Assembly: GCA_030043155.1 (NCBI GenBank)
Contig: JASHYE010000238.1
Location: 1-11,885 of the forward strand
Source of the DNA: Candidatus Acidiferrales bacterium
GTDB lineage: Bacteria; Acidobacteriota; Terriglobia; Acidoferrales; UBA7541
Reading direction: 5' to 3'
DNA: 11,885 bases
The position numbers and the translations under genes were made by a program. Under the pieces are notes generated by a model. It had not been told where the DNA came from and did not search any database. It worked only from the letters and a program-made list of their open reading frames with translations. How positions within the stretch are numbered: the stretch's first letter is position 1; each line of letters starts with the position of its first letter. Positions 1-5,820 of the stretch are shown here, one piece after another.

Positions 1-183
1 CCGGACCATCGCGGCAGCGGCATTGGACGGCAGCTAATCGAGCACGTTTTCGCAGCCGCGCGTAACGTGGGCTGCGCGAAAGTTTATTGGCTCACTCACG
101 AAACAAACGCCAAGGCCATGCTGCTCTACGACCGCATCGCCCAGCGCACTGGCTTCATTCATTACGAAAAGATGCTGACGTAA
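1..183 (+). CDS. GNAT-family N-acetyltransferase, C-terminal fragment (gene starts before the window)
   Basis: The frame is open from base 1 to a TAA at 181-183 and encodes the last 60 residues of a protein cut by the window edge. The start HRGSGIGRQLIEHVF fits the acetyl-CoA-binding motif A of GNAT enzymes (R/Q-x-x-G-x-G/A followed by an amphipathic helix). The later stretch WLTHETNAKAMLLYDRIA, followed by TGFIHYEK, matches the usual motif B region, where N-x-x-A-x-x-L-Y-x-x-x-G-F is typical. The family transfers acetyl from acetyl-CoA to an amine; the substrate cannot be told from this fragment. It converges on osmC, with 29 bp between the two stop codons. The family call is solid and the specificity is unknown. 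Confidence 0.85.
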   Translation, partial: PDHRGSGIGRQLIEHVFAAARNVGCAKVYWLTHETNAKAMLLYDRIAQRTGFIHYEKMLT

Positions 184-212
184 CGCGCGCCGGCGCAGCC
201 ATATTTTCGGCT

Positions 213-659
213 CTAAGAAGCTCCTGTTGCGCGCTGGCCCTCGAGTTTCGCGTTCAGGGTGATTTCGGCCTTCAGCAGCTTCGAAACGGGGCACCCTGCT
301 TTCGCCGCTTCTGTTGCTTTCTCAAAAGCCGCTTTGTCGGCGTTCGGAATGCGCGCCGTCAAATCCAGGTGAATTTTTGTGATCGCAAATCCATCGCCCT
401 GTTTTTCAAGCGTCACCGAGGCTGTGGTCTCCAGACTCTCGGCCGTGATTCCCGCATTTCCGAGTTGCGCCGAAAGCGCCATCGTAAAGCATCCCGCGTG
501 CGCGGCGGCAATCAGCTCTTCAGGATTCGTTCCGCGTTCATTTTCAAAGCGCGTCTTGAAGGAATATGGCGCCTTCGACAAAACGCCGCTTTCCGTGGAA
601 ATTGTTCCTTTTCCTTCTTTCAGTGAACCGTTCCAGACTGCCGTCGCTTTTCGTGCCAT
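213..659 (-). CDS. osmC: OsmC-family peroxiredoxin (osmotically inducible / organic hydroperoxide resistance)
   Basis: The product is 148 aa, the usual OsmC length, and resembles E. coli OsmC along its whole length: KGTISTESGVLSKAPYSF, GTNPEELIAAAHAGCFTMAL and KAGCPVSKLLKAEITL are subfamily landmarks. The two redox cysteines are C57 (in AHAGCF) and C123 (in KAGCPVS); R38 and E48 fit the conserved Arg/Glu of the active site. The family reduces organic hydroperoxides through a Cys-based thiol cycle in the cytoplasm, with lipoyl or other dithiol donors in studied members. An upstream in-frame ATG at 803 exists, but the start at 659 is chosen because it has a GGAGG five bases upstream and gives the family N-terminus MARKATAVW. 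It is divergent from the marR gene at 943, an arrangement reminiscent of ohr/ohrR pairs. It belongs to the OsmC rather than the Ohr subfamily. Confidence 0.95.
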   Translation of the reverse strand: MARKATAVWNGSLKEGKGTISTESGVLSKAPYSFKTRFENERGTNPEELIAAAHAGCFTMALSAQLGNAGITAESLETTASVTLEKQGDGFAITKIHLDLTARIPNADKAAFEKATEAAKAGCPVSKLLKAEITLNAKLEGQRATGAS

Positions 660-907
660 GCCAGCCTCCGTGGAGTGAATTGAATCGCGTGGGCACAGAC
701 AGTGTACGGCGTTGCGCCAATCGCCTGCAAATGGAGTTGCGGTTGGTTCGGCTTGCACGCCGGGTATAAATGGCTGAGCCTCAATTCTTGCCGCGATCAA
801 CATACCTTAAAAAGCTGAAACGCATTTTAGAGTATTTCCGCCTTTCTACCCTTCCCGAATGCCTGAAACAAACGTTTCTGCATAGGGGTGCGGTCAATAT
901 ATTTGCA
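660..907. other. osmC-marR divergent intergenic region, no gene seen
   Basis: This stretch separates the osmC start from the marR promoter. Short ORFs here lack family-like sequence. A small inverted repeat GAAAC-AAAC-GTTTC is at 865-878, and TATTTG at 900-905 pairs with CAAATA at 912-917 around the marR -35 box. I did not find a convincing sigma-70 promoter for osmC on the minus strand; the best candidates had only about half the consensus bases. Confidence 0.5.
665..669 (-). promoter_or_regulatory. Ribosome binding site of osmC
   Basis: On the minus strand GGAGG lies five bases before the ATG at 657-659. It decides the start in favour of the 148-aa product over the longer in-frame ORF starting at 803, whose extra N-terminal residues match nothing in OsmC proteins. 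Confidence 0.8.
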
Positions 908-936
908 TTGACAAATATTGTACACGCAAGTACAAT
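908..936 (+). promoter_or_regulatory. Sigma-70-type promoter of marR
   Basis: A perfect -35 hexamer TTGACA (908-913) is followed by exactly 17 bases and the -10 hexamer TACAAT (931-936), one mismatch from consensus. A transcription start about seven bases further on would fall at 942-944, on the ATG of marR at 943. The mRNA may therefore be leaderless or nearly so. The promoter is interleaved with palindromic operator half-sites described separately. Confidence 0.8.
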
Positions 937-943
937 GATTGTA
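917..943. promoter_or_regulatory. Predicted MarR/OhrR-like operator: three TTGTA-type half-sites
   Basis: ATTGTAC (917-923) and GTACAAT (930-936) form a perfect inverted repeat with a 6-base spacer. GTACAAT in turn forms a second perfect palindrome, TACAAT-G-ATTGTA (931-943), with a third half-site. The second palindrome resembles the TACAATT/AATTGTA boxes known for B. subtilis OhrR (recalled from the literature). The sites fill the -35/-10 spacer, the -10 box and the start point, so a bound repressor would block RNA polymerase. Autoregulation by the adjacent MarR protein is the natural inference; binding is not shown by the sequence. Confidence 0.7.
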
Positions 944-1404
944 TGGGTGCGTCACGGTCCCGTACGGATTTCGATTCACTCTTTCCAGGGCGAGTTCTGT
1001 TCGGTCGCGTCCGCAATGCGATTCGGGCGGCGCATGACGAAGCGCTGGCTCCATTCGGTGTGACGACGAGTCAGGGTGAGGCTTTGGTGAGCTGCATGCT
1101 CGGCGAAGCGAACACGCCCGCCGAATTGGCCAGATTCACCGATTTGGATATTTCCAGTATCAGCCGCATGCTGGATCGGCTGGAAAACAAAGGCTTGGTG
1201 AGGCGTTCGCGAACGGGAAAGGACCGCCGCCAGGTCATCGTGAAGATAACGGCAAAGGGCCGCGCGCTGGTAAAAAAAGCGGTGCCTGTCGCCGCGCGCG
1301 TAGCGGCAGACGCATGGCGCAATGTTTCAGAACAGGAGAGGCAAACTGTCCGCAATATTGTTTCTAAGATCCTCGGGAACCTCGGCCATCTTCAAAAATC
1401 TTAA
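943..1404 (+). CDS. MarR-family transcriptional regulator
   Basis: This is a 153-aa winged-helix repressor of typical MarR length. The N-terminal dimerisation helix (about 13-37, with HDEALAPFGVT) leads into the helix-turn-helix (about 57-82, PAELARFTDLDISSISRMLD) and the wing (about 83-104). The wing holds the signature TGKDRRQVIVKITAKG with the conserved D-R-R. No other ATG/GTG/TTG in frame could serve as a start nearby, so ATG 943 is fixed even though it lies at the predicted transcription start. The peroxide-sensing Cys of OhrR, expected near residue 16-17, is absent; the only cysteine is C51. It is divergent from osmC and precedes a small protein by 39 bp, probably in one transcript. The ligand is unknown. 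The family call is firm, and control of osmC is an inference. Confidence 0.93.
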   Translation: MGASRSRTDFDSLFPGRVLFGRVRNAIRAAHDEALAPFGVTTSQGEALVSCMLGEANTPAELARFTDLDISSISRMLDRLENKGLVRRSRTGKDRRQVIVKITAKGRALVKKAVPVAARVAADAWRNVSEQERQTVRNIVSKILGNLGHLQKS

Positions 1405-1443
1405 GCTTCATCTGCCATCGGCAGGGAGGAACCATCTGTTGCA

Positions 1444-1692
1444 ATGGCGTCGGAAAAAGTGCAAGAGAACTATCAATACTATCGAAATAAGCTGAGTCAT
1501 GTTCTCAGACATGTGCGCATATATAGCCACGAACTGACGGAACACGCGACGGTGATTTACAGCCGCATGGAACTCGCGCTGGAAGAGGTCATGGAAGATA
1601 GTCCGCTTTATGTGCACCTCAAAGGCATCCATGAATCCGCCAAGCAAGTTGCTTCGCTAAGCGAGAAACTTCGCGACCTCGGGAAAAACTGA
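1444..1692 (+). CDS. Small stand-alone HisKA/DHp-like protein (no ATPase domain)
   Basis: The 82-aa product is almost entirely helical and not annotatable by name. Residues 28-80 resemble the dimerisation and phosphoacceptor (DHp) hairpin of hybrid histidine kinases. SHELTEHATVIYSRMELALEE (28-48) sits where kinases have the H-box H-D-F-N-N-x-L-T-x-I-x-G-Y-x-E-L-A-L. SPLYVHLKGIHESAKQVASL (53-72), then SEKLRDLGK, match the second helix, usually D-L-x-x-I-x-x-A-A-x-R-A-A-x-L-T-x-x-L-L-A-F. H29 aligns with the phosphorylated histidine. The reading frame stops where the linker to the catalytic ATP-binding domain would begin, and no such domain follows. A GGGAGGA at 1424-1430 lies 13 bases before the ATG, a longish spacing. 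It could be a phosphotransfer or decoy dimerisation protein, or a kinase relic. The resemblance is by eye. Confidence 0.7.
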   Translation: MASEKVQENYQYYRNKLSHVLRHVRIYSHELTEHATVIYSRMELALEEVMEDSPLYVHLKGIHESAKQVASLSEKLRDLGKN

Positions 1693-1797
1693 ACAGATCA
1701 AGCTCAGCAGAGCCGGATCAAACGTGAATCGCGGCGGGCGGATTTGCGCCCGGATGAGACTGGCCGCAGGTGTCACCGCACCGGAAACTCTGCTAAA

Positions 1798-1803
1798 AAG
1801 GAG
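1798..1803 (+). promoter_or_regulatory. Ribosome binding site supporting a TTG start
   Basis: AAGGAG lies eight bases upstream of the TTG at 1812. It supports TTG as the initiation codon of the P-loop ATPase over the in-frame GTG at 1824, which has no comparable site. The ATG at 1805 is in another frame. Confidence 0.7.
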
Positions 1804-1811
1804 AATGTGCA

Positions 1812-2402
1812 TTGGGAAGTCCTGTGAAGCTCGCACTCATTGGCACGCACGGCGCAGGTAAAACAACTATCGCGTATGAAATTTGCTCGCTGCTTAAGCG
1901 TTCGAGACAAAACGTGGAACTGGTGCGGGAAGTTGCCCGGCGTTCGCCCTTTCCCGTGAACGCAAACACAACGCTCGAAGGGCAACTCTGGATCCTGCAC
2001 ACGCAAATCGCGGCCGAGTTGGAAGCCGCAAACAGCGCGCCGAATGTCGTTTGCGACCGCTCCGTTCTCGACAATTATTGCTACCTGGTGAATAAATTCG
2101 GCCGCCAGCCGGAATTGGAGGGGTGGCTTCTCTGGTGGATGAAGACCTACGATTTGCTTGTGGGGATTAGTCCTTTTGCAGAGCCGATCATTCGCGATGG
2201 TTTCCGCTCGGAAGACGGATCGTTTCAACGCCGCATTGATGAGTTGCTAAGGCAGCTGCTCGAGCAGCCGCCCTTCGACGCTCTGCGCGAACGCGTGGTT
2301 TGGATGGAAGGGCCGGACCGCAGTCAGTGGGCCGAACGGATTTTTGCCTCCGCATTTCCCGCATTGATAGACTCGCGAAACGTCAAGAAACCCGCGCGGT
2401 AG
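1812..2402 (+). CDS. P-loop ATPase/kinase, AAA_28 (NadR-like) type
   Basis: The product is a 196-aa soluble protein starting at TTG with a well-placed AAGGAG. A Walker A motif GTHGAGKT occupies residues 11-18 directly after the first beta strand. CDRSVLDNY (81-89) matches the D-R-x-x-x-D motif of NadR-type and deoxynucleoside-kinase-like P-loop enzymes. YDLLVGISPF, then RDGFRSEDGSFQRRIDELL (113-146), fit the lid region of AAA_28 proteins, where D-G-x-R and a later R-x-x-I-D are conserved. The family includes the ribosylnicotinamide kinase domain of NadR, but many members are uncharacterised, so the substrate is open. An MFS transporter follows within 9-15 bp, suggesting one operon and perhaps one pathway. 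Family assignment is good and function is unknown. Confidence 0.82.
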   Translation: MGSPVKLALIGTHGAGKTTIAYEICSLLKRSRQNVELVREVARRSPFPVNANTTLEGQLWILHTQIAAELEAANSAPNVVCDRSVLDNYCYLVNKFGRQPELEGWLLWWMKTYDLLVGISPFAEPIIRDGFRSEDGSFQRRIDELLRQLLEQPPFDALRERVVWMEGPDRSQWAERIFASAFPALIDSRNVKKPAR

Positions 2403-2417
2403 AATCTTTCGGTGGAC

Positions 2418-3608
2418 ATGCAGAGCACCAAGCCAGCGCCGGAAGGCAATCGCTGGCTCACGCGCGGCATTTTAGGCATCGGCCTTGCGAATCTCTTCTC
2501 CGACTGGGGACACGAGGCCGCAACCTCCCTTCTGCCCTCACTGCTCGCGCTTGTCGGCGCGCCAGCCATAGCGCTCGGAATTATTGAAGGCGTCGCCGAC
2601 GGCCTTTCGAGCTTCGCAAAACTCGCCGGCGGTTGGATCGCCGACCGTCCCGCATGGCGCAAGCCCGTTGCCGGCAGCGGATACATCGCCGTGGGACTTA
2701 CAACTTTTGCGTATGGATTTGCGAACTCCTGGCCGGTTCTCCTGATTTTGCGCGCATTCGGATGGGCGGGCCGCGGCGCAAAAAGCCCGTCGCGTGACGC
2801 CCTGCTCGCCGATGCTGTAGCGCCTTCGCAGTTGGGCCGCGCTTTCGGTTTCGAGCGTGCGATGGATACGATTGGCGCAGTCGCCGGGCCAGTCACGGCC
2901 GTTGTGCTGGTTTTCATCTCCAACGTGCGCGCGGCGCTTCGCTGGACAATTGTTCCCGGAATTCTCGCGTCTCTTTTCTTTCTGCTGCTTGTGCCGGCGG
3001 GAAAAACGATTCGCCATCGGTCAATCAGTTTCGTCGGCAGCCTCCAGCAGCTTCCGCGATCGTTTCGAAGGTTACTGACCGGCGTACTCGTGCATGGTCT
3101 GGGGGACTTTGCTCCAACTCTGCTCATTTTGCGCGCGACGCAAATTCTGGCGCCCCAATACGGCCAATCGCGCGCCACCGAACTTGCGATTGCGCTTTAC
3201 ACGCTCTACAACATCGTTTCCGCAGCGATTTCTTATCCTGCAGGAAGACTTGCCGACAAAATCGGAAAACGCGGATTGATTGCCGGCGGTTACGCGGCCG
3301 GCGCAATCATGTGCATAGGATTTATTTTCGCGTCTGCGACAATGATTTGGCTCAGGGTGCTATTCGCGCTGGCCGGCGTCCATGCAGGCGTGCAGCAAGC
3401 GATTGAAAAATCCGCATCCGCTGAACTGCTTCCAGCGGAAATTCGCGGCAGCGGATTCGGCGTGCTCGCGACAGTGAATGGGATCGGCGACTTCGTTTCC
3501 AGCATTGTCGTTGGAGCGCTTTGGACTGCCGTTGCGCCAGCGGCTGGATTCGTTTATGGAGCGGTGTTCATGCTCGCCGGGGCTGGGCTGATTTACCTGT
3601 GGCGCTGA
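2418..3608 (+). CDS. Major facilitator superfamily (MFS) transporter
   Basis: The product has about 396 aa and some 12 hydrophobic segments, the MFS norm. The first half carries NLFSDWGHEAATSLLPSLLA, then GGWIADRPAWRKP in the loop 2-3 (motif A) position. RGAKSPSRDALLADAV follows in the TM4 region, a hallmark of a large uncharacterised drug/sugar-like MFS group. The second half repeats a motif A-like loop, PAGRLADKIGKRGLIAGGY. An in-frame GTG at 2412 would add two residues; neither start has a clear ribosome site, and ATG 2418 is preferred for codon type. The gene sits just behind the P-loop ATPase gene and is probably cotranscribed with it. Its last 16 bases overlap the 3' end of mutM on the other strand. 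The substrate cannot be deduced. Confidence 0.9.
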   Translation: MQSTKPAPEGNRWLTRGILGIGLANLFSDWGHEAATSLLPSLLALVGAPAIALGIIEGVADGLSSFAKLAGGWIADRPAWRKPVAGSGYIAVGLTTFAYGFANSWPVLLILRAFGWAGRGAKSPSRDALLADAVAPSQLGRAFGFERAMDTIGAVAGPVTAVVLVFISNVRAALRWTIVPGILASLFFLLLVPAGKTIRHRSISFVGSLQQLPRSFRRLLTGVLVHGLGDFAPTLLILRATQILAPQYGQSRATELAIALYTLYNIVSAAISYPAGRLADKIGKRGLIAGGYAAGAIMCIGFIFASATMIWLRVLFALAGVHAGVQQAIEKSASAELLPAEIRGSGFGVLATVNGIGDFVSSIVVGALWTAVAPAAGFVYGAVFMLAGAGLIYLWR

Positions 3609-4468
3609 CGCGGAGCGCGCTGGCAGCGCGGGCAAAAATAGCTGCTCCGTCCCGCGACGATGATGCGGCGAATTCGCGCGCCGCAGCGGCTGCACTTTTT
3701 GCCTTCACGCTGATATACACGATGACGAATTTGAAATTCCCCTGGCATGCCTTCCGCATTCACGTAATCCGAAATGGACGAGCCGCCGAGGCGAATCGCC
3801 TCGAGCAGAATTCTCTGCATTGCGCGATGCAGGCTCAGCACTTCGCGCGGTTTCAGCGAAGATGCCAGCCGCGCAGGATGAATGCGCGCACGCCAAAGGC
3901 TTTCGTCCGTATAGATGTTTCCCATTCCGCGAAAAACGCGCTGATCCAGAAGCACGGCCTTGATCCGCGCCCGCTTCTCGCGGAGCCGCGCTCGAAATTC
4001 CGGAATGCTGATCTCCAGCGGGTCTGTGCCAAGCGAGCCAAGAACGGAATCGCTCTTTTCTTCTGGCAAAATCAGCATGCGCCCAAAGCGGCGAGGATCG
4101 ATGAAGCGCAGCTCTTTTTCATTGCCGAGCGAAATCCAAGCGTGAGTGTGCAAAGCGGCTGGCGTCGTAGCAGGCAAAACAATCAGTTGTCCGGTCATGC
4201 CAAGATGAATGATGAAATGAAAACGCGAGAGAGCGGCTGACACGGAGGAAGCTGCAGTGTCAGCGTGTACCGGCTTTTCAAGCAGCAGCACGATGAATTT
4301 TCCGTGCCTCCGAACACCCGCGATTCTGGCACCCGGAAGAATCTCTTCAATGTCAACGGGATTGTCTATGAAATCGGTCTTGCCGAGGCGAACCGTAATA
4401 ATCGTCTGATTCGGCAACAGCGCCTGCAGACCGCGAACCACAGTTTCGACTTCAGGAAGTTCGGGCAA
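3593..4468 (-). CDS. mutM: Formamidopyrimidine-DNA glycosylase (Fpg/MutM)
   Basis: This 291-aa base-excision repair enzyme removes 8-oxoguanine and Fapy lesions and nicks the DNA by beta,delta-elimination. The start is TTG, fixed by chemistry: the mature N-terminus must be the catalytic Pro, and MPELPEVET gives P2 and E3. K57 (RRHGKF) is at the conserved beta-clamp position. DPRRFG (124-129) is the void-filling/intercalation loop, and GMGNIYTDESLW (181-192) is the helix-two-turn-helix. The C-terminal zinc finger has C259, C262, C279 and C282 (C-x2-C-x16-C-x2-C) with the beta-turn Arg near 274. Compared with E. coli MutM there are about 14 extra residues around 67-81, before HLGMTG. The gene lies downstream of the P1 peptidase on the same strand with a 63-bp gap and overlaps the MFS gene tail to tail. 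Confidence 0.97.
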   Translation of the reverse strand: MPELPEVETVVRGLQALLPNQTIITVRLGKTDFIDNPVDIEEILPGARIAGVRRHGKFIVLLLEKPVHADTAASSVSAALSRFHFIIHLGMTGQLIVLPATTPAALHTHAWISLGNEKELRFIDPRRFGRMLILPEEKSDSVLGSLGTDPLEISIPEFRARLREKRARIKAVLLDQRVFRGMGNIYTDESLWRARIHPARLASSLKPREVLSLHRAMQRILLEAIRLGGSSISDYVNAEGMPGEFQIRHRVYQREGKKCSRCGARIRRIIVAGRSSYFCPRCQRAPRQRHR

Positions 4469-4531
4469 GATGAACTCTTAAGCGAAATCCTTTCGAACAA
4501 GCGCTGCCTGACTCGCGCTCCTTTTCAGCAT

Positions 4532-5782
4532 TTATTCGATACCGTGATGAGCCAGAATTTGCTTCAGCTTTTCAATGGGCAGAGCTTCAATCACGTGTCC
4601 ATCGCGTCCTTTTACGGTAACGGCGCGCAGCAGCGAATTGTCGATCGCTTCCTCAGTTGCCTCGATCGCAGCTTCAAACAACGGCGACAGCGATTCTTCC
4701 GATAGCAGTTTGGTTTCCACGCTGGATTGTCCTTCTGCCGGAATTTTCGTCGTGGTCGAAAAAGCGATCACGAAGTCACCGCTTCCGTTGCTTCCCGAAG
4801 AACCCGCGCGCGCCAGACCAAAAGTCGCGCGCTTCGCCAGCCGCATCAATTGCCGCGCATCAAGCGGCGCATCCGTCGCCACCACAATCATGCACGATCC
4901 GTCTGCTGAATTGCGCTTCTCCCGGATTGCAGCTTCGTTTTTGGGCGGTTGAAGCTCGCGGTACACCGGAACTCCTGCAATCGTCAAGTGACCGCCGAAA
5001 TTCGTTTGCACCAGCGCTCCCACGGTGTATCCGCCGGCATCAGCGCTCAGTTTTCGCGAACTTGTGCCGATACCGCCTTTCCATCCAAACGCCACCGTGC
5101 CCGTTCCTGCGCCGACGCCTCCTTCTTCCACCGGCCCGCCGCGGGCCGAATCCAGCGCGCGTCTCACATCCTCCGCTTTCACGTGCCTGCCGCGAATGTC
5201 GTTCAGCCATCCATCATTCGTTTCGCCAACCACGGGATTGATCGACCGCACTTCTTCATTTCCCGGCAGCGCGAGCATCCAATCGGTCAGCGCCGCCGCA
5301 GCGTCCCAGACGCTCAGCGTATTCGTCAGCAAAATCGGGGTTTCGATCTGGCCGAGTTCATTCACCTGCGTTGATCCCACCAGTTTCCCAAAAGCGTTGA
5401 ACACGTACACTGCGCCCGCGACTTTCTGCTGAAACATATTTCCGCCGTGCGGAAGGATTGCGGTGACTCCGGTGCGCACGTCGTCGCCCTGAATGATGGT
5501 CGTTTGTCCCACGAGCACGCCCGCCACATCCGTAATTGCATCGAGCGGCCCGGTTTCGTCAACGCCAATCCGTATTCCTAAATCTCGCGCCCGCAGCCGC
5601 GTGTTGGCGGCGGCTCCAGATTGCTGGGCATAATCTGCGGGAGCTAACGCTCTGGCACTAGAATTCAATTTCGAACTTCTCTCGCTAAGAGATGCTGAAA
5701 AAAGGACGCAGACCAAGACCGCTGCCGTTTTGGCGATTTTCACGCTGTGAGCACTTCGCTGAGAATGCCTCGAGAGATCCAT
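4532..5782 (-). CDS. Secreted P1-family (S58, DmpA-type) aminopeptidase, self-processing
   Basis: The protein belongs to the DmpA/BapA family, L-aminopeptidases/D-esterases that cleave themselves into alpha and beta chains. Numbered from an upstream ATG at 5797, the scissile pair is G300-S301 in SADGSCMIVVATDAPL; the Ser becomes the N-terminal nucleophile. Family landmarks are GIRIGVDETGPLDAITDVAGVLVGQ near the N-terminus, GAGTGTVAFGWKGGIGTSS and GGYTVGALVQTNFGG. Before the domain is a hydrophobic segment (about 21-38, KIAKTAAVLVCVLFSASLS), read as a signal peptide or anchor, so the enzyme probably acts in the periplasm. The start at 5782 is preferred because AAGGA lies four bases before it; ATG 5797 would add five residues and has no clear ribosome site. 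It lies 38 bp behind the lhgO-like gene and before mutM. Confidence 0.9.
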   Translation of the reverse strand: MDLSRHSQRSAHSVKIAKTAAVLVCVLFSASLSERSSKLNSSARALAPADYAQQSGAAANTRLRARDLGIRIGVDETGPLDAITDVAGVLVGQTTIIQGDDVRTGVTAILPHGGNMFQQKVAGAVYVFNAFGKLVGSTQVNELGQIETPILLTNTLSVWDAAAALTDWMLALPGNEEVRSINPVVGETNDGWLNDIRGRHVKAEDVRRALDSARGGPVEEGGVGAGTGTVAFGWKGGIGTSSRKLSADAGGYTVGALVQTNFGGHLTIAGVPVYRELQPPKNEAAIREKRNSADGSCMIVVATDAPLDARQLMRLAKRATFGLARAGSSGSNGSGDFVIAFSTTTKIPAEGQSSVETKLLSEESLSPLFEAAIEATEEAIDNSLLRAVTVKGRDGHVIEALPIEKLKQILAHHGIE

Positions 5783-5820
5783 TCTTTCCTTCTTCATCGC
5801 GCTCGCACTCGGTTCTGTCC

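Noticed and set aside
187..212. Palindrome GCGCCGGCGC (187-196) and AGCC/GGCT pair (197-212) between the GNAT and osmC stops, as a bidirectional terminator
   Set aside because: The palindrome has no loop, the second stem is only four base pairs and no proper T-tract follows, so the evidence is too weak.
865..878. GAAAC-AAAC-GTTTC as an operator for osmC
   Set aside because: It is a short, isolated repeat more than 200 bp from the osmC start with no matching promoter; kept only as a note.
770..1063. 97-codon plus-strand ORF overlapping the marR start
   Set aside because: It runs in another frame across the marR promoter and N-terminus, shows no domain-like sequence and has no ribosome site.
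1735..1752. Hairpin CGGGCG-GATTTG-CGCCCG between the DHp-like gene and the P-loop ATPase gene
   Set aside because: The 6-bp stem has no following T-run (GATGAGAC follows), so it is not supported as an intrinsic terminator; a stem of this size is easily met by chance in GC-rich DNA.
2324..3178. 284-codon minus-strand ORF across the MFS gene
   Set aside because: It is a shadow of the MFS reading frame: rich in Ala, Arg, Pro and Ser and without any recognisable domain.
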